Source of the DNA: Entomobacter blattae
Lineage (GTDB): Bacteria > Pseudomonadota > Alphaproteobacteria > Acetobacterales > Acetobacteraceae
DNA length: 64,000 bases
Direction of reading: 5' to 3'
NCBI RefSeq assembly: GCF_014672835.1
Contig: NZ_CP060244.1
Coordinates: 847,001 to 911,000 of the forward strand
Shown: positions 1-9,184 of the stretch, one piece after another
Layout: each line of letters begins with the position of its first letter
How positions within the stretch are numbered: the stretch's first letter is position 1
Notes under the pieces: model-generated
Databases searched by the model: none
What the model was told of the DNA's origin: nothing
Seen by the model: the letters and a program-made list of their open reading frames with translations, nothing else
Program-made: the position numbers and the translations under genes

Positions 1-93
1 AGATAGAGCAAAGCAGGAGAGAAGAACAGCTGAGGGTATGAATCTTGAAGGCATTCGCGTATCTCTTGGAAAATGTAAAAATAAAATCGCTCA

Positions 94-127
94 TAAAAAA
101 GCCTGGCTTAGTTATAATACCAGGCTT
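94..127 (-). terminator. Rho-independent terminator of the beta-repeat protein gene
   Basis: On the minus strand an 8-bp stem (AAGCCTGG pairing with CCAGGCTT, plus-strand positions 99-106 and 120-127) with a 12-13 nt loop is followed directly by a run of T (plus-strand A at 94-100). It lies about 95 bases after the stop codon of the minus-strand gene ending at 220, so it probably ends that transcript. Confidence 0.75.
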
Positions 128-219
128 GAGTTTAAACTATTGTTTTTATGGGTCTGTTTAAAAATATTTTCTCTTACTCATCATATTTTCTCTCAGCTCA
201 TAGCGGCTGGCTTACAAGC

Positions 220-1509
220 TTAGCTAAAAGGGTTTTGCCCATTTTGGGTCCAACCGGCTAATGTGATAAGATTCCCAGAATTGAGTGTGTAGATTGTGTT
301 TCCCCCAGTAATCTGGGTGTTCACAATATTTTGGCCATTTTCCAGATGGAGTTTGAATTGACTGGCGGCCCCATTTGTTGCTTGTGACTGAGTAAAATTT
401 CGTAAAATCGTATTACCAGTGCCTACAGTAATATCAAAACTGGCATTATAAAGTGGCTTGAGGTCAATATCGGCAGAACCTGAGCCGAGTGTGGCAGTCA
501 GGCTATTACGAGCGGCCGTGCTGATTTGAACATTTTCTGTTCCCCCGTGGTAGATAATCGCACCGCTTCCTGCTTCGGAGCTGCCAATAAAGGTTTGCCC
601 GTAATTGAGTGTGGCATTATTGGAACCATTAATGGTCACGCTGCCAACCCCGCCAACCACAACACTGTTATTGCCCCCATTGATATTGATGACAGAGGAC
701 TGGTTGCCAGTATAGGCTTGGTCGTTTCCTGTAAAATTCAGGTTGGCAAAGGTTTGGTTGCCAGGGTTGTTGTAGACAACAATCGCATTGTTGCCTGTAA
801 AATTTAGGGTGCCGGCTGATTGGAAAATATTAACCTGTGGGGTGGTACCAGTCAGCGCATTGGTTGTTATGTTATAGGTGTTGGTGGAGGAGTTAATTGC
901 GTTCAGAATAACATCAAGATGGTGAAGTGTTGTGCCCGTGTTATTTGGGCCGTTAATGTTGAACGTGGCCGTGGTGGAGCCTGCAACCAGCTGGGAGTCA
1001 GCGCCTGGGTTGCGTATTGTGGAGTTTTCTGGAACAGAGTTAAGGTAGTAATTGATATATTGTCCGTTTCCTACCCAGGTTTGGTTTCCGCCTAAATCAT
1101 AGATATTGGCTGTTGTTGGGTAGGTGGCCCCATTCATAACAAGCAATGTGTTTTGCTCGGTAATGTTAAAGAGATTGGAAGAGGCAGAATGGCTATTACC
1201 ATCGGCAAAGATTCTGAACTGATTGGTCGAAGAATCTCCGTAGGAGTAAACAGTTCCTTGCCCGGCAACAAGGAAGGCGCTTGCTCCTAGGCCAGAAACG
1301 GTCACGGTTGAAAGCGAAGATTGGCCTGTTTCTATGGAGAGGGTACTGCTGGCACTGCCTGTAACGTTTAAAACAGCACTGGCGGTGTTGTGAATGGAAA
1401 GGCTTCCTTGCCGGGCGCTGTTTACGTTAACATTTGCCGTGGATTCATTCCATGCGGTGGCATCTAAATTTAACTGGTCTGAGCCTGAAAGAACATATGT
1501 ACTGGCCAT
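220..1509 (-). CDS. Thr/Asn/Ser-rich beta-repeat protein, probably surface-exposed or secreted
   Basis: About 429 residues with very few charged residues and no Cys. Short beta-strand-like repeats rich in Gly, Asn, Thr and Ser run through the whole length, as in beta-helix or beta-roll adhesins and type I-secreted proteins. There is no N-terminal signal peptide, so export would need a C-terminal signal (the end reads ITLAGWTQNGQNPFS) or another route. I prefer the ATG at 1509 because GAGGA sits six bases upstream; an in-frame TTG at 1515 would add two residues. It has its own terminator downstream and no operon partner. Function is unknown: adhesin or matrix protein is an inference from composition only. 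Confidence 0.6.
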   Translation of the reverse strand: MASTYVLSGSDQLNLDATAWNESTANVNVNSARQGSLSIHNTASAVLNVTGSASSTLSIETGQSSLSTVTVSGLGASAFLVAGQGTVYSYGDSSTNQFRIFADGNSHSASSNLFNITEQNTLLVMNGATYPTTANIYDLGGNQTWVGNGQYINYYLNSVPENSTIRNPGADSQLVAGSTTATFNINGPNNTGTTLHHLDVILNAINSSTNTYNITTNALTGTTPQVNIFQSAGTLNFTGNNAIVVYNNPGNQTFANLNFTGNDQAYTGNQSSVININGGNNSVVVGGVGSVTINGSNNATLNYGQTFIGSSEAGSGAIIYHGGTENVQISTAARNSLTATLGSGSADIDLKPLYNASFDITVGTGNTILRNFTQSQATNGAASQFKLHLENGQNIVNTQITGGNTIYTLNSGNLITLAGWTQNGQNPFS

Positions 1510-2040
1510 GGTCAATCCTCTGGTTAAGGTTTATAGAATAAAAAGTTTGAAAAGGTTTGGAGCGTTAAAAGCATCTTTCGTAAAAATATTTTTATGGAAA
1601 TTTTTGCTTGCAACCGTGCCTGCACCAGCAACTTGAGTTGCATGGAATGTCTTTTTTCTCCAAAGATCAGCATAGAATATTTACTATTTCTTAATATTTA
1701 CTACTTCTTAATTTTGTCTTTTTCTGGTCCATGAGAAATATTTTTTGTTTTTTGAAATTATTTTTGGGTAAAATTGTGGAGTCTATAGAGTAAGCCCTTA
1801 TTAATTGGGGGTATGGAAATACTATCGAGAGCATGGAAATACTTGTCTCAACATTTCTTTCAACACAAGGCCGTAGTACGAGGGCCCTTCCATAGAGCCT
1901 CAAGGGGCGAAGGGGGAAAACATCTAGGGCCATAGACGTGATTTTCTTGAAAATCGGGATTGGTAAAATCTTTATTTGGACATATGATAGGCCTGCTCAG
2001 GGCAGCAGAAACCAAAGCAGATCCACGGGGAGAGGTATCA
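1510..2040. other. Spacer with a 17-bp tandem repeat, no gene seen
   Basis: AT-rich spacer between divergent genes, so it must hold promoters for both sides, but no confident -35/-10 pair was picked. Two copies of a 17-bp unit (AATATTTACTATTTCTT, one mismatch) lie at 1676-1692 and 1693-1709. An 80-codon minus-strand frame at 1691-1933 has no recognisable features and is not called. Confidence 0.4.
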
Positions 2041-2703
2041 TTGAAACGGTTTAGAACTATACTATTACTGTTATTGTCTATTTTTATCGTTACAGCATGC
2101 GCAAGAGAAGAGAGCGGTAAAAGGGGCTTTAGGCTTACAAGGGAGAGAATTCAGAACCGCTCTGTGACAACAGCTTTCTATAAGGGTGTTTCCGTAAGTA
2201 AGGCGGTAGAGGCCGTGGCTATCCTTCTAAAAAAACGGGGCTATTATATTAAAAATAAAATTGAGGGGCCCATAGGCTTGGTATATGCCTATCGCAACGA
2301 ATGTAATCCGTCGATAGATTATAATAACTGCGTTACGGGGAAGTTTTCGAAATATATTGCTCCCACAACCACAACAGTGAACACCATGATCTATGGTAAC
2401 CCCGATATTGAGATGGTGCCTAATTACGGCTCAGCAGATGCGCAAGGCTATAGTGTGCGTGTGAATGCCATTAGCCGTTCTGATATGATTGCCTCAGTCG
2501 TTATTACCGCGATGCCTGAAAATGAGGTACGCATTCGGGTTGTTTTCCAATATGTGGCGTACTATAGTCGAGGGATTCAGGCAGCCTCCTGCAATATCGT
2601 AACCGAGGACTGTAAACCAGGGGCTTACCCCAGTATTTACGAGGATTTCTTCAAGGATACGGATCAGCTTCTTGACCAAAAACGTACAGATTCGCAATCA
2701 TAA
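2041..2703 (+). CDS. Putative lipoprotein of unknown function
   Basis: A lipoprotein signal is clear: basic start LKRFR, a Leu/Ile-rich core, and lipobox VTAC followed by AREE. I chose the TTG at 2041 because GGAGAGG lies just upstream and the signal peptide then starts normally; an upstream ATG at 1960 would put 27 residues before it. The mature protein of about 200 residues has four Cys in two C-x(5-7)-C-like pairs (CNPSIDYNNC and CNIVTEDC), which suggests disulphides in the periplasm. The segment KAVEAVAILLKKRGYYI resembles the helix-strand start seen in the next gene, so the two may share a fold. They are 17 bp apart and likely co-transcribed. Function not recognised. Confidence 0.7.
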   Translation: MKRFRTILLLLLSIFIVTACAREESGKRGFRLTRERIQNRSVTTAFYKGVSVSKAVEAVAILLKKRGYYIKNKIEGPIGLVYAYRNECNPSIDYNNCVTGKFSKYIAPTTTTVNTMIYGNPDIEMVPNYGSADAQGYSVRVNAISRSDMIASVVITAMPENEVRIRVVFQYVAYYSRGIQAASCNIVTEDCKPGAYPSIYEDFFKDTDQLLDQKRTDSQS

Positions 2704-2720
2704 GGCTGCAAGGTGTTAAA

Positions 2721-3143
2721 ATGCACATGGTAAAACACACAGACACACGTACTAAACGGGGATGGTTGTTAGGAGGCCTTCTCGGTTTGGGTTTTTTACT
2801 GGCTCCCGTTTCCTCGCTTTATGCCCAGGAAAAAGGGATCTCTCTTGATCGCCAGCGGGTTTTCGATACATCCGATACGCTCAAAATCATGCAAAAAACC
2901 ATTTACACCTTACAGGATCTGGATTTTGCCATTAACTGGATTGATTTCCAGCAAGGTAAAATTTATGGAGAAAGCCTCAGGAACTGGACAATTCAGGTGA
3001 TGATTTGGGTGACCACCGACAAGAATGGAAAAACCTTTGTGGGCTTTAAAGCAATGTATGGCGATGAATTTGTGGAAGACCCACGGCCGATTAACTCATT
3101 CTTTCGGGCCTTGGCCAGAAACGTTGTGGATGACTCCATCTAA
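2721..3143 (+). CDS. Small exported protein of unknown function
   Basis: 140 residues with a typical signal peptide: basic N-terminus, a Leu/Gly core, and probable cleavage after LYAQ. The mature part (about 105 residues) has the pattern TLKIMQKTIYTLQDLDFAIN followed by a strand and GKIYGES, like the preceding lipoprotein. Start ATG follows AAGGTG. It is the second gene of a likely two-gene operon. I cannot name the family; an envelope role is inferred from export and pairing only. Confidence 0.65.
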   Translation: MHMVKHTDTRTKRGWLLGGLLGLGFLLAPVSSLYAQEKGISLDRQRVFDTSDTLKIMQKTIYTLQDLDFAINWIDFQQGKIYGESLRNWTIQVMIWVTTDKNGKTFVGFKAMYGDEFVEDPRPINSFFRALARNVVDDSI

Positions 3144-3201
3144 GATTTTAAATAGTTCTAAGCCTGCACGGTACCCTTGTGAGAGGAATTGTTCTCCCAT
3201 A

Positions 3202-3263
3202 GGGTAGGGGGGGTGTAGGAGCCCACATGAAAAACATGTGTTAATCCTGCCCCTTCCTACCCC
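3202..3263 (+). other. Two-tier stem-loop downstream of the exported-protein pair
   Basis: An outer inverted repeat (GGGTAGGGGGG at 3202-3213 with CCCCTTCCTACCC at 3250-3262) encloses an inner perfect hairpin (CACATG, A-rich loop, CATGTG, about 3224-3240). There is no T-run, so it is not a classic terminator. It could stabilise the 3' end of the upstream mRNA or be a small structured RNA. Confidence 0.4.
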
Positions 3264-4119
3264 ATATTGCCGTGCAACCCATATCGCCGTGTCAATAGAG
3301 TATTCTTATGGCATTAAACTGGGCAGGCTCTACAAGCCATTATTCTCTCTGGTAAAAAGCCAGTGACCAACCATGTTTATCCTATGGCCCCTCTCTCTAA
3401 AGGGTGTTATATCCAACCTAAAGGTGTTCTCCAACGATCTGGGGCTAAACAAGGGCTTTCTGGTCAGGTAATCTGGTCAGATAATTCGGCCCAGGAAAAT
3501 CCGAGGCAGGGCAAATCCGAGTCAGGCACTCTGTTTAGTATGGGATATTCAGAATAGGGTTTGGGGCTTTGTAAATTCCCTTATAAAACCTAAAAAAATA
3601 GCCGGTTGGCTTGCTGTTTTTAGAGTTTATGGGACAATAGGGTGGGCGAATTCTTCATATATCGTAAGCCTGCAAATATAAGTCGGAAAATATCCTGTCT
3701 CCTTCCTTGTGAAGGCAATGATTCCTCCCCAGAGAGGAATGGACCCTAGAGGATATGTCTCGCTCCATTTTACTTCCACATGTATGGTGGAACCCTATTT
3801 TAACGGGTTTTCCGTAGAATTCCTTGGCAAGTATATGGGCAATCCCTGAAAGTTTAGGTACGGTGTTGTTGCAAGCCCTTAGCCTAGATCGGGGGCGATG
3901 GCCTAACGTTTCTTACGGTCTTTCTAGCCTTAAGACCCTTGTTGAAAGTAAAGGGTGTGTTGGCAGATAGAGAGTTTGGCCAGAAAGATTACCAGAAAGA
4001 TTGGCTAGAAAGAGCAGCCAGTTTTGTTTTTTCAGATTTTTTAGAAAGAAATGTTGTGGGGAGTTTATTGCTGCAAAAGGTTTTAAACATTCCAAGCTTC
4101 ATGGCGCGCGCTGTCAGGC
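3264..4119. other. Spacer with no recognisable gene
   Basis: About 850 bp of apparently non-coding sequence. Short, imperfect direct repeats occur at about 3450-3530 (variants of CTGGTCAG and AAATCCGAG). Short frames such as 3363-3557 and 3939-4241 show no family features and have no ribosome site. It may be eroded coding DNA, but I cannot name it. Confidence 0.35.
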
Positions 4120-4280
4120 GAATTGTTGCCCCAGAGAGTACCCCCACCAGAGCATATCCCAGAGCGCGCGCAGCATGCCGAGAATGCAGCATATCAACCA
4201 TGGGAAGAAGCCAAAATTCGTGTATTCAATGCTCCTCATAGTTGTATTGCATGGGCAGGTTCCCTGATTGGGAAAAATTT
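4120..4280 (+). pseudogene. Fragment of a mannitol/polyol dehydrogenase-family gene
   Basis: The frame at about 4198-4278 reads [20 protein letters not shown], then SLIG. This closely resembles the conserved K-[IL]-R-[IVL]-[LF]-N-x-x-H-[ST] segment of the long-chain mannitol dehydrogenase family (mannitol 2-dehydrogenase, arabitol dehydrogenase, fructuronate reductase). Only about 27 codons are recognisable, with no domain on either side, so it is a relic. Which polyol enzyme it came from cannot be told. Confidence 0.55.
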
Positions 4281-4365
4281 CACCCAATCCACGAAAGTGG
4301 AAAAGTAAACTCCCCAGAGCACACTATGCTCTTATGTAACCTTAATGAGTTCGTAAGAAAGGGGC

Positions 4366-4989
4366 TTATTTGCTTTCCAGCTCTAGGGTTTTTGTAAAGA
4401 CAGGGTGGTGTTTCAGCTTGGCAAATAAACGCTCGATATTGGTATAGTTCTTCAATCCCCCATCATCGGCAAGCTGGAATTTGGCCCATCTGAGCATAGG
4501 GAACAGGTAGATATCAACATAGGTTAGGTTAGCACCGACCATATAATCTTTCTTATCCAGATGCTGCTCAATAACTGCTAGTTTTCTGCGGATAATTTTT
4601 AGCGCTGCCTGTTTGACGTTTTCAAGGTCTTCTTCCTTGGTCGATACGGTATAGCGGTTTGGAAAATAAATGGGGTAAAAAGCAGGGTGGAGATCGCCCG
4701 TTAAAAAGCTGGCCCATCTTGTAAGTTCACTATCGTGTTTGAGATCGCCGGTAGAGCCTAATTTGGCCTCGGGGAAGCGTTTGTCAAGATATTGGAGTAT
4801 GGCTGCAGCCTGGGTGAGTATCCATCCTTCTCCTGTGTCTAAAATAGGCACCGCGCCTGCAGGGTTAAGTTCTAAAATAGCGGTGGAATCCCTTTGTGCC
4901 AGTTCGGCCTCATAAGGCTGGCCAATGAATTCCAGGGCAATATGGGGGGCGAGGGAGCACGCACCTGGTCTATAATAGAGTTTTATCAT
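4366..4989 (-). CDS. Glutathione S-transferase
   Basis: 207 residues with an N-terminal thioredoxin-like domain (MIKLYYRPGACSLAPHIAL; the Cys-Ser pair at residues 11-12 is typical of bacterial beta-class GSTs). The glutathione-binding segment NPAGAVPILD and Q-A-A-A-I-L-Q-Y-L follow, then an all-helical C-terminal domain with NLTYVDIYLFPML. It should conjugate or reduce electrophiles with glutathione in the cytoplasm; gshA in this window supports glutathione synthesis. Length is normal. It appears monocistronic; the substrate is not predictable. Confidence 0.85.
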   Translation of the reverse strand: MIKLYYRPGACSLAPHIALEFIGQPYEAELAQRDSTAILELNPAGAVPILDTGEGWILTQAAAILQYLDKRFPEAKLGSTGDLKHDSELTRWASFLTGDLHPAFYPIYFPNRYTVSTKEEDLENVKQAALKIIRRKLAVIEQHLDKKDYMVGANLTYVDIYLFPMLRWAKFQLADDGGLKNYTNIERLFAKLKHHPVFTKTLELESK

Positions 4990-5219
4990 ATCAGTAATCC
5001 TGAAATAGGGTAACTGCGGAAGGAGCAGAATGGATAGCCCAGCAGGGCTGTTTAATAAAAACCGGTATAGTGGACCGGCAAGACTCTCTTAAACAATAGC
5101 TATACTGGTAAAAAGTTTGTTTTGTCCAGCACTCTCTTGGTGAAGGATTCTTCACGATAGAGCATAACCGAGAGGAGGAAAAGACAATTCCAGAGCCTTT
5201 CTTTGGGAAGGGTTGGCTA

Positions 5220-8200
5220 TTACTTATGTTTTTTTGTTTTTGAAGCGCTGCTCAGGGCTGCCTTTTTTGCGGTTGGGGCTTTGATGGCAGGTTTCTTGGG
5301 AGCTTTTGCGGTATTTTCTCTCTCTTTTAGGGGAGGTTTTTGTGGGGTTTGGGTAGGCGATTTTTTGGCTTTTCCCGAAGGGGCGGCTTTTATTTTGGGG
5401 CTTATAGGGGACGAAGGGGGTTGGGTTTGAAGTTTGGCTTGAAGTGAAGTGGGAGGATTAGCAGAAGATGAAGAAGCTTTGTTTACCAACGGAGGGGTAG
5501 GAGTGTGCCCGGAGAAGTCAACGGTTACTGTGCGGTTGCGGGCAAATTTCCCCCCCTTATCATCCCGAATGACATGGTCTTGCGTGACCAGGCTTAGGTT
5601 AGGGTTATAGTAAGGGTCGCCTTCGGTAATAATTTTATCATAGCGGGAAAGCAGTAAAATAGAATCTTCTGGGTGGAGAACCTGTTTGGTATGGCTGCGG
5701 GTTGCACTTTCATAATGATAGAGCACGCTCATACCATCATAGAGAACCTTATAGCCTGCCGCCTTGGCACGGAGGCAGAGGTCAGTATCATTAAACCCTA
5801 CCGAGAATTTTTCATCAAATCCCCCCAGCTGGTTGAAAACCTCTATCCGCATCATCAGGCAGGCTGCGGTTACGGCTGAAAAATCCCGCACGGAGGTCAG
5901 GTTACTATTATAGCCAATATTGCGTTTGTTGTTGGCTTTTTTGCCAATATAGGCGGGAATGAATTTGAAGGCATGGTCTGCTGAGCCATTAAAGCTCATA
6001 ATAACGCCTGCATGCTGGATCTTATCATCGGGATAGAGCAGTAAGGCCCCCACTACCCCCACATCTGGGCGCGCTGCTAAGGCACGCATCCTGTTAAGCC
6101 AGCCTTTTTCTATGGCTTCGATATCGTTATTGAGGAAGAGCACAAATTTGCACCCTTCTCCATGGTGTTTTACGGCCAGGTTATTCATGTGGGAATAATT
6201 AAAAACACCCGAATAAGGCATAATAATATGGCGTTTTTCTATGGACTTAAAATAGTCCAGCGTAGCGGGGTCATCGGAATCATGATTTATAATAACGATT
6301 TTGTAGTCTTGACGATTGGCCGTTTTTTCAATGGATTCTACGGCAGTTTTAACCAGTTCCCCTCGGTTTTTTGTGGGAATAACAATAAGGATGCGCCCTT
6401 TATCATCTTTCCAGTTAATTTTATATTGGTTAAAGCTTGCTCCGTCTTCCACGGTGGCCTGGCCTGGGTAGACACGGTTTAAATGGTTTTGGAGCGCTTT
6501 TTTGGTGGCTTCCATCACAGTGCGCTGGCGACTATGGCCTGTACTTTTTTCATGGGTGCGCCAACGGTAAACAACCCGTGGGATATGGGTGACTGTTTTG
6601 GCCACTTCTAATATTCGCAAAACAAAATCGACATCAGCGGAAATGGGCATGGCTTCATCCCAACCCCCAATTTTTTCGGCCAGCGCCTTAGGAACACAAA
6701 GCAGATGCACAAAATAGGGATGAGATAGATAGTAATCATATGAAAAGGCTGGCCTGGCCTTGATCTCCTCAAAGGTGCGGAGATTTTCTGAGGTTGCGAC
6801 CTCATCGGTATAGATCAGGTCTGGATGCTCTTCCTGAATGGCTTTGGAAAGGTGGTAAATAGCATCGGGTTCCAGCCAGTCATCATGATCCATAAAGGCA
6901 ATATATGTGCCTTGGGCGTGTTGAATCCCTTTATTGGTTGCCACAGCAATCCCACTGTTTTTTTGAAGGAAGATAGGCTTTATGCGGCTATCTTTTTCGG
7001 CATAGCTTGTGAGCAGGGGTTTTATGGCGGGGTCTGTTGAGGCATCGTCAATACAGAGCAATTCCCAGCAATCGACCCATTGGGCCAGTACGCTATCGAG
7101 GGCCTCCTTCAGCCAACTGACGGGCGTGTTATAGACAGGCATAATGAGAGAGATGAGGTTATGCCCGTAACGATGCGCTGCCATTCGCCGAAAGCGCTCT
7201 ATCGAAGCCGCTGGAATGCCCCGGTTGGGTTTCTGATAAGCCAGAATATTCTCGTTTTGAGTTATAACCTGTGGGGAGCCAGGTAAGATATGGTTGGTGC
7301 CCTTGATGCGGGCAAATACGGATTCTCCCAAGAGAAGTTCGGTTTTGTCAGCAGAGAGGTCAACCTTAAAGGCGCAAAACCCATCTCCCAGGCCTGCAGC
7401 AAGCAAGTCACCCCGATAAAACTTGGCTTCTCCTTCAGCAAGCACCGTCTCTTTCCAGACAATTTCAACCATAGCGGGTTTTTCGGGGTCGTTATAGTCG
7501 ATCGCCCAGCCTTCTGCCGTGCCAAGCCGAACCCTGTCAAAAAAGCCCCGCAACATGGAAGGGGGAGAAAAAGCAACCGGGCTATTGCGCAGATGGGTAG
7601 TAGTTTTAGAAACAACTACTGAGATCATGCGTTGTTTGCTGTAATCCAGAGTGGGGTCTAGCTCGAAGGTGAAACCACAATGGCCATCTCCCAGCTTATT
7701 CTCAAACAGGTCTGGTCGGTAAATGTTGGCCTTGGTGGTTTGGAGAACCTGGCCGTTATAGACTAAGTCTAGAGAGACACGTTTTTTAATCTCTTGGGGG
7801 TTATAGGCCCAGCCATTGATTTTGCCTACCTCTATATGGTCAACAAACCCTGCCATGCCGGTATTTTCATCCGTAAGCTGCAAGCGTGGGGAATGAAGCT
7901 TTATGCCTAATAATCGGAAAAGGGCAGTAACAGGCTCAAACGTATCGATGAGTTTTTGCAAAGGTAGGGAGAAATGATAGGTTTGGGTTTTGTTCTCCCA
8001 TTGGGCCATGCCAAAGGCAAGGGGCGTGTTATCGCGTTCATCAAGACATTCAAGCCAGATTTCCTGATGCCGTTGAGAGTGGTGAAGGCTGAATTGCCCG
8101 CTGATATGCAGGTTTTTTATGGTAAGGGCGGTAAGAGAAAACCCAAAGAATTTTAAAAGCGGATAGTCTTGCGCAGCCAAAAGGGTATGGCTTTCAAAAC

Positions 8201-8396
8201 AATAGATATTGACTGACTGGGCTAAGGGGTATTGGCTAAGGTTAACTGAAAAGGTGGCTTGTTTTTTCTTGCGGTGGTCATGGGCGATTTTTTCTATCAC
8301 CTGTCCATCCAGAATAACGGCATAATGCTTTTTTCCGGCTTGTTCATCTTGAATTTTAACAATCAGTTCTGGATAGTGCTCTACAAATTCTATCAT
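5220..8396 (-). CDS. Large glycosyltransferase with two GT2 domains
   Basis: 1058 residues. Residues about 180-260 and 285-350 are two copies of a module (G-F-x-D-x-[IV]-x-x-G-x-[IA]-x-G-W-A ... Y-R-x-D-L ... G-D-G-x-C) found in front of bacterial sugar transferases. GT2 domain 1 starts near residue 414 (LISLIMPVYNTP, then CIDDAST and FMDHDDW, a DxD-like site). Domain 2 starts near 669 (ILIVIPTKNR, then FLNNDIEA). The last ~85 residues are a low-complexity Lys/Ala/Pro/Ser tail, unusual for the family and likely membrane- or polyanion-associating. It probably builds a cell-surface or exopolysaccharide glycan. It stands alone and divergent from the Nudix gene. Confidence 0.85.
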   Translation of the reverse strand: MIEFVEHYPELIVKIQDEQAGKKHYAVILDGQVIEKIAHDHRKKKQATFSVNLSQYPLAQSVNIYCFESHTLLAAQDYPLLKFFGFSLTALTIKNLHISGQFSLHHSQRHQEIWLECLDERDNTPLAFGMAQWENKTQTYHFSLPLQKLIDTFEPVTALFRLLGIKLHSPRLQLTDENTGMAGFVDHIEVGKINGWAYNPQEIKKRVSLDLVYNGQVLQTTKANIYRPDLFENKLGDGHCGFTFELDPTLDYSKQRMISVVVSKTTTHLRNSPVAFSPPSMLRGFFDRVRLGTAEGWAIDYNDPEKPAMVEIVWKETVLAEGEAKFYRGDLLAAGLGDGFCAFKVDLSADKTELLLGESVFARIKGTNHILPGSPQVITQNENILAYQKPNRGIPAASIERFRRMAAHRYGHNLISLIMPVYNTPVSWLKEALDSVLAQWVDCWELLCIDDASTDPAIKPLLTSYAEKDSRIKPIFLQKNSGIAVATNKGIQHAQGTYIAFMDHDDWLEPDAIYHLSKAIQEEHPDLIYTDEVATSENLRTFEEIKARPAFSYDYYLSHPYFVHLLCVPKALAEKIGGWDEAMPISADVDFVLRILEVAKTVTHIPRVVYRWRTHEKSTGHSRQRTVMEATKKALQNHLNRVYPGQATVEDGASFNQYKINWKDDKGRILIVIPTKNRGELVKTAVESIEKTANRQDYKIVIINHDSDDPATLDYFKSIEKRHIIMPYSGVFNYSHMNNLAVKHHGEGCKFVLFLNNDIEAIEKGWLNRMRALAARPDVGVVGALLLYPDDKIQHAGVIMSFNGSADHAFKFIPAYIGKKANNKRNIGYNSNLTSVRDFSAVTAACLMMRIEVFNQLGGFDEKFSVGFNDTDLCLRAKAAGYKVLYDGMSVLYHYESATRSHTKQVLHPEDSILLLSRYDKIITEGDPYYNPNLSLVTQDHVIRDDKGGKFARNRTVTVDFSGHTPTPPLVNKASSSSANPPTSLQAKLQTQPPSSPISPKIKAAPSGKAKKSPTQTPQKPPLKERENTAKAPKKPAIKAPTAKKAALSSASKTKKHK

Positions 8397-8554
8397 GAAA
8401 TAGTCTTTATCAGGAGTAAAGTATTTTTATAAGCCGCTTAAAAGCGTAGCCAGTATTCTGCAAGAAAGTTCATACAAAAAGTAAAGTCGTATTTTATAAC
8501 GAAAGACAATAATTTTACAGAATTATTATTGGGGTATAGGGGGGGGAGTTTCTT

Positions 8555-9184
8555 ATGAATAATCGGCCAAAACAGGGTTATTTACCTCAAGTGATAAAAC
8601 GGGAAAAAGTTTCGGATGGACATTTTAAACTGGAAAAAATTGACGTAGCTTTTGCCAGACATTCTGGAAAAACGCAGGAGATTACCCGTGAGGTGATGCA
8701 GGCCCCTAATAGCGTGGCCGTCTTGCTCTATCGTGCAGAAACCAACACGGTTGTTCTAACTCGCCAATTGCGGGTTCCCCCTTTTGCGATGGAGGGGATT
8801 ACTGGGGTGATAGAAGTTTGTGCGGGCAATATCGACCCAGAGGATTTAAAAGGTGGCTCGTGGGAGGAAGCCAGCATGCGCGCGGTTAGCCGTGAGGTTA
8901 TGGAAGAAACTGGCTGGCAGATCAGAAAACTGCATTATTTATTTTCTCTTTATAGCTGCCCTGGGCTCCTGACTGAAAAATTGTATTATTTTCTTGCTGA
9001 GTGTGGCGAACGTCTCTCAAGCGGGGGTGGGATAGAAGCTGAAGGGGAAGACATTGATGTGATTGAGCTGACCCTGCCAGAAGCGATTCAGTGGGTACAG
9101 GAAGGTAAGATTATAGATGCCAAAACAGTTATTTTGCTTCAGCAGGCCTTATTACAACACTGGGGAGATCATTCTTCCACATAA
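8555..9184 (+). CDS. Nudix hydrolase, nucleoside-diphosphate-sugar pyrophosphatase type
   Basis: 209 residues. The Nudix box core AVSREVMEETGW is present, preceded by the acidic/Gly segment GNIDPEDLKGGSWEEA. The N-terminal strand region and VVLTRQLRVP, then YSCPGLLTEKLYYFLAE, match the ADP-ribose/GDP-mannose pyrophosphatase (NudF/NudK) type. Expected reaction: hydrolysis of an NDP-sugar to NMP and sugar phosphate. A G-rich ribosome site precedes the ATG. It is divergent from the glycosyltransferase across 158 bp, so a joint role in nucleotide-sugar balance is possible but only inferred. The exact substrate is unknown. Confidence 0.85.
   Translation: MNNRPKQGYLPQVIKREKVSDGHFKLEKIDVAFARHSGKTQEITREVMQAPNSVAVLLYRAETNTVVLTRQLRVPPFAMEGITGVIEVCAGNIDPEDLKGGSWEEASMRAVSREVMEETGWQIRKLHYLFSLYSCPGLLTEKLYYFLAECGERLSSGGGIEAEGEDIDVIELTLPEAIQWVQEGKIIDAKTVILLQQALLQHWGDHSST

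Noticed and set aside
38-223. 61-codon ORF at the left edge
   Set aside because: It contains the terminator hairpin of the neighbouring gene and has no family features.
526-1095. Plus-strand ORFs inside 220-1509
   Set aside because: Shadow frames of the minus-strand repeat protein.
3939-4308. Overlapping ORFs of 60-100 codons as real genes
   Set aside because: Only the dehydrogenase-like stretch (about 4198-4278) has family resemblance; the rest is not recognisable.
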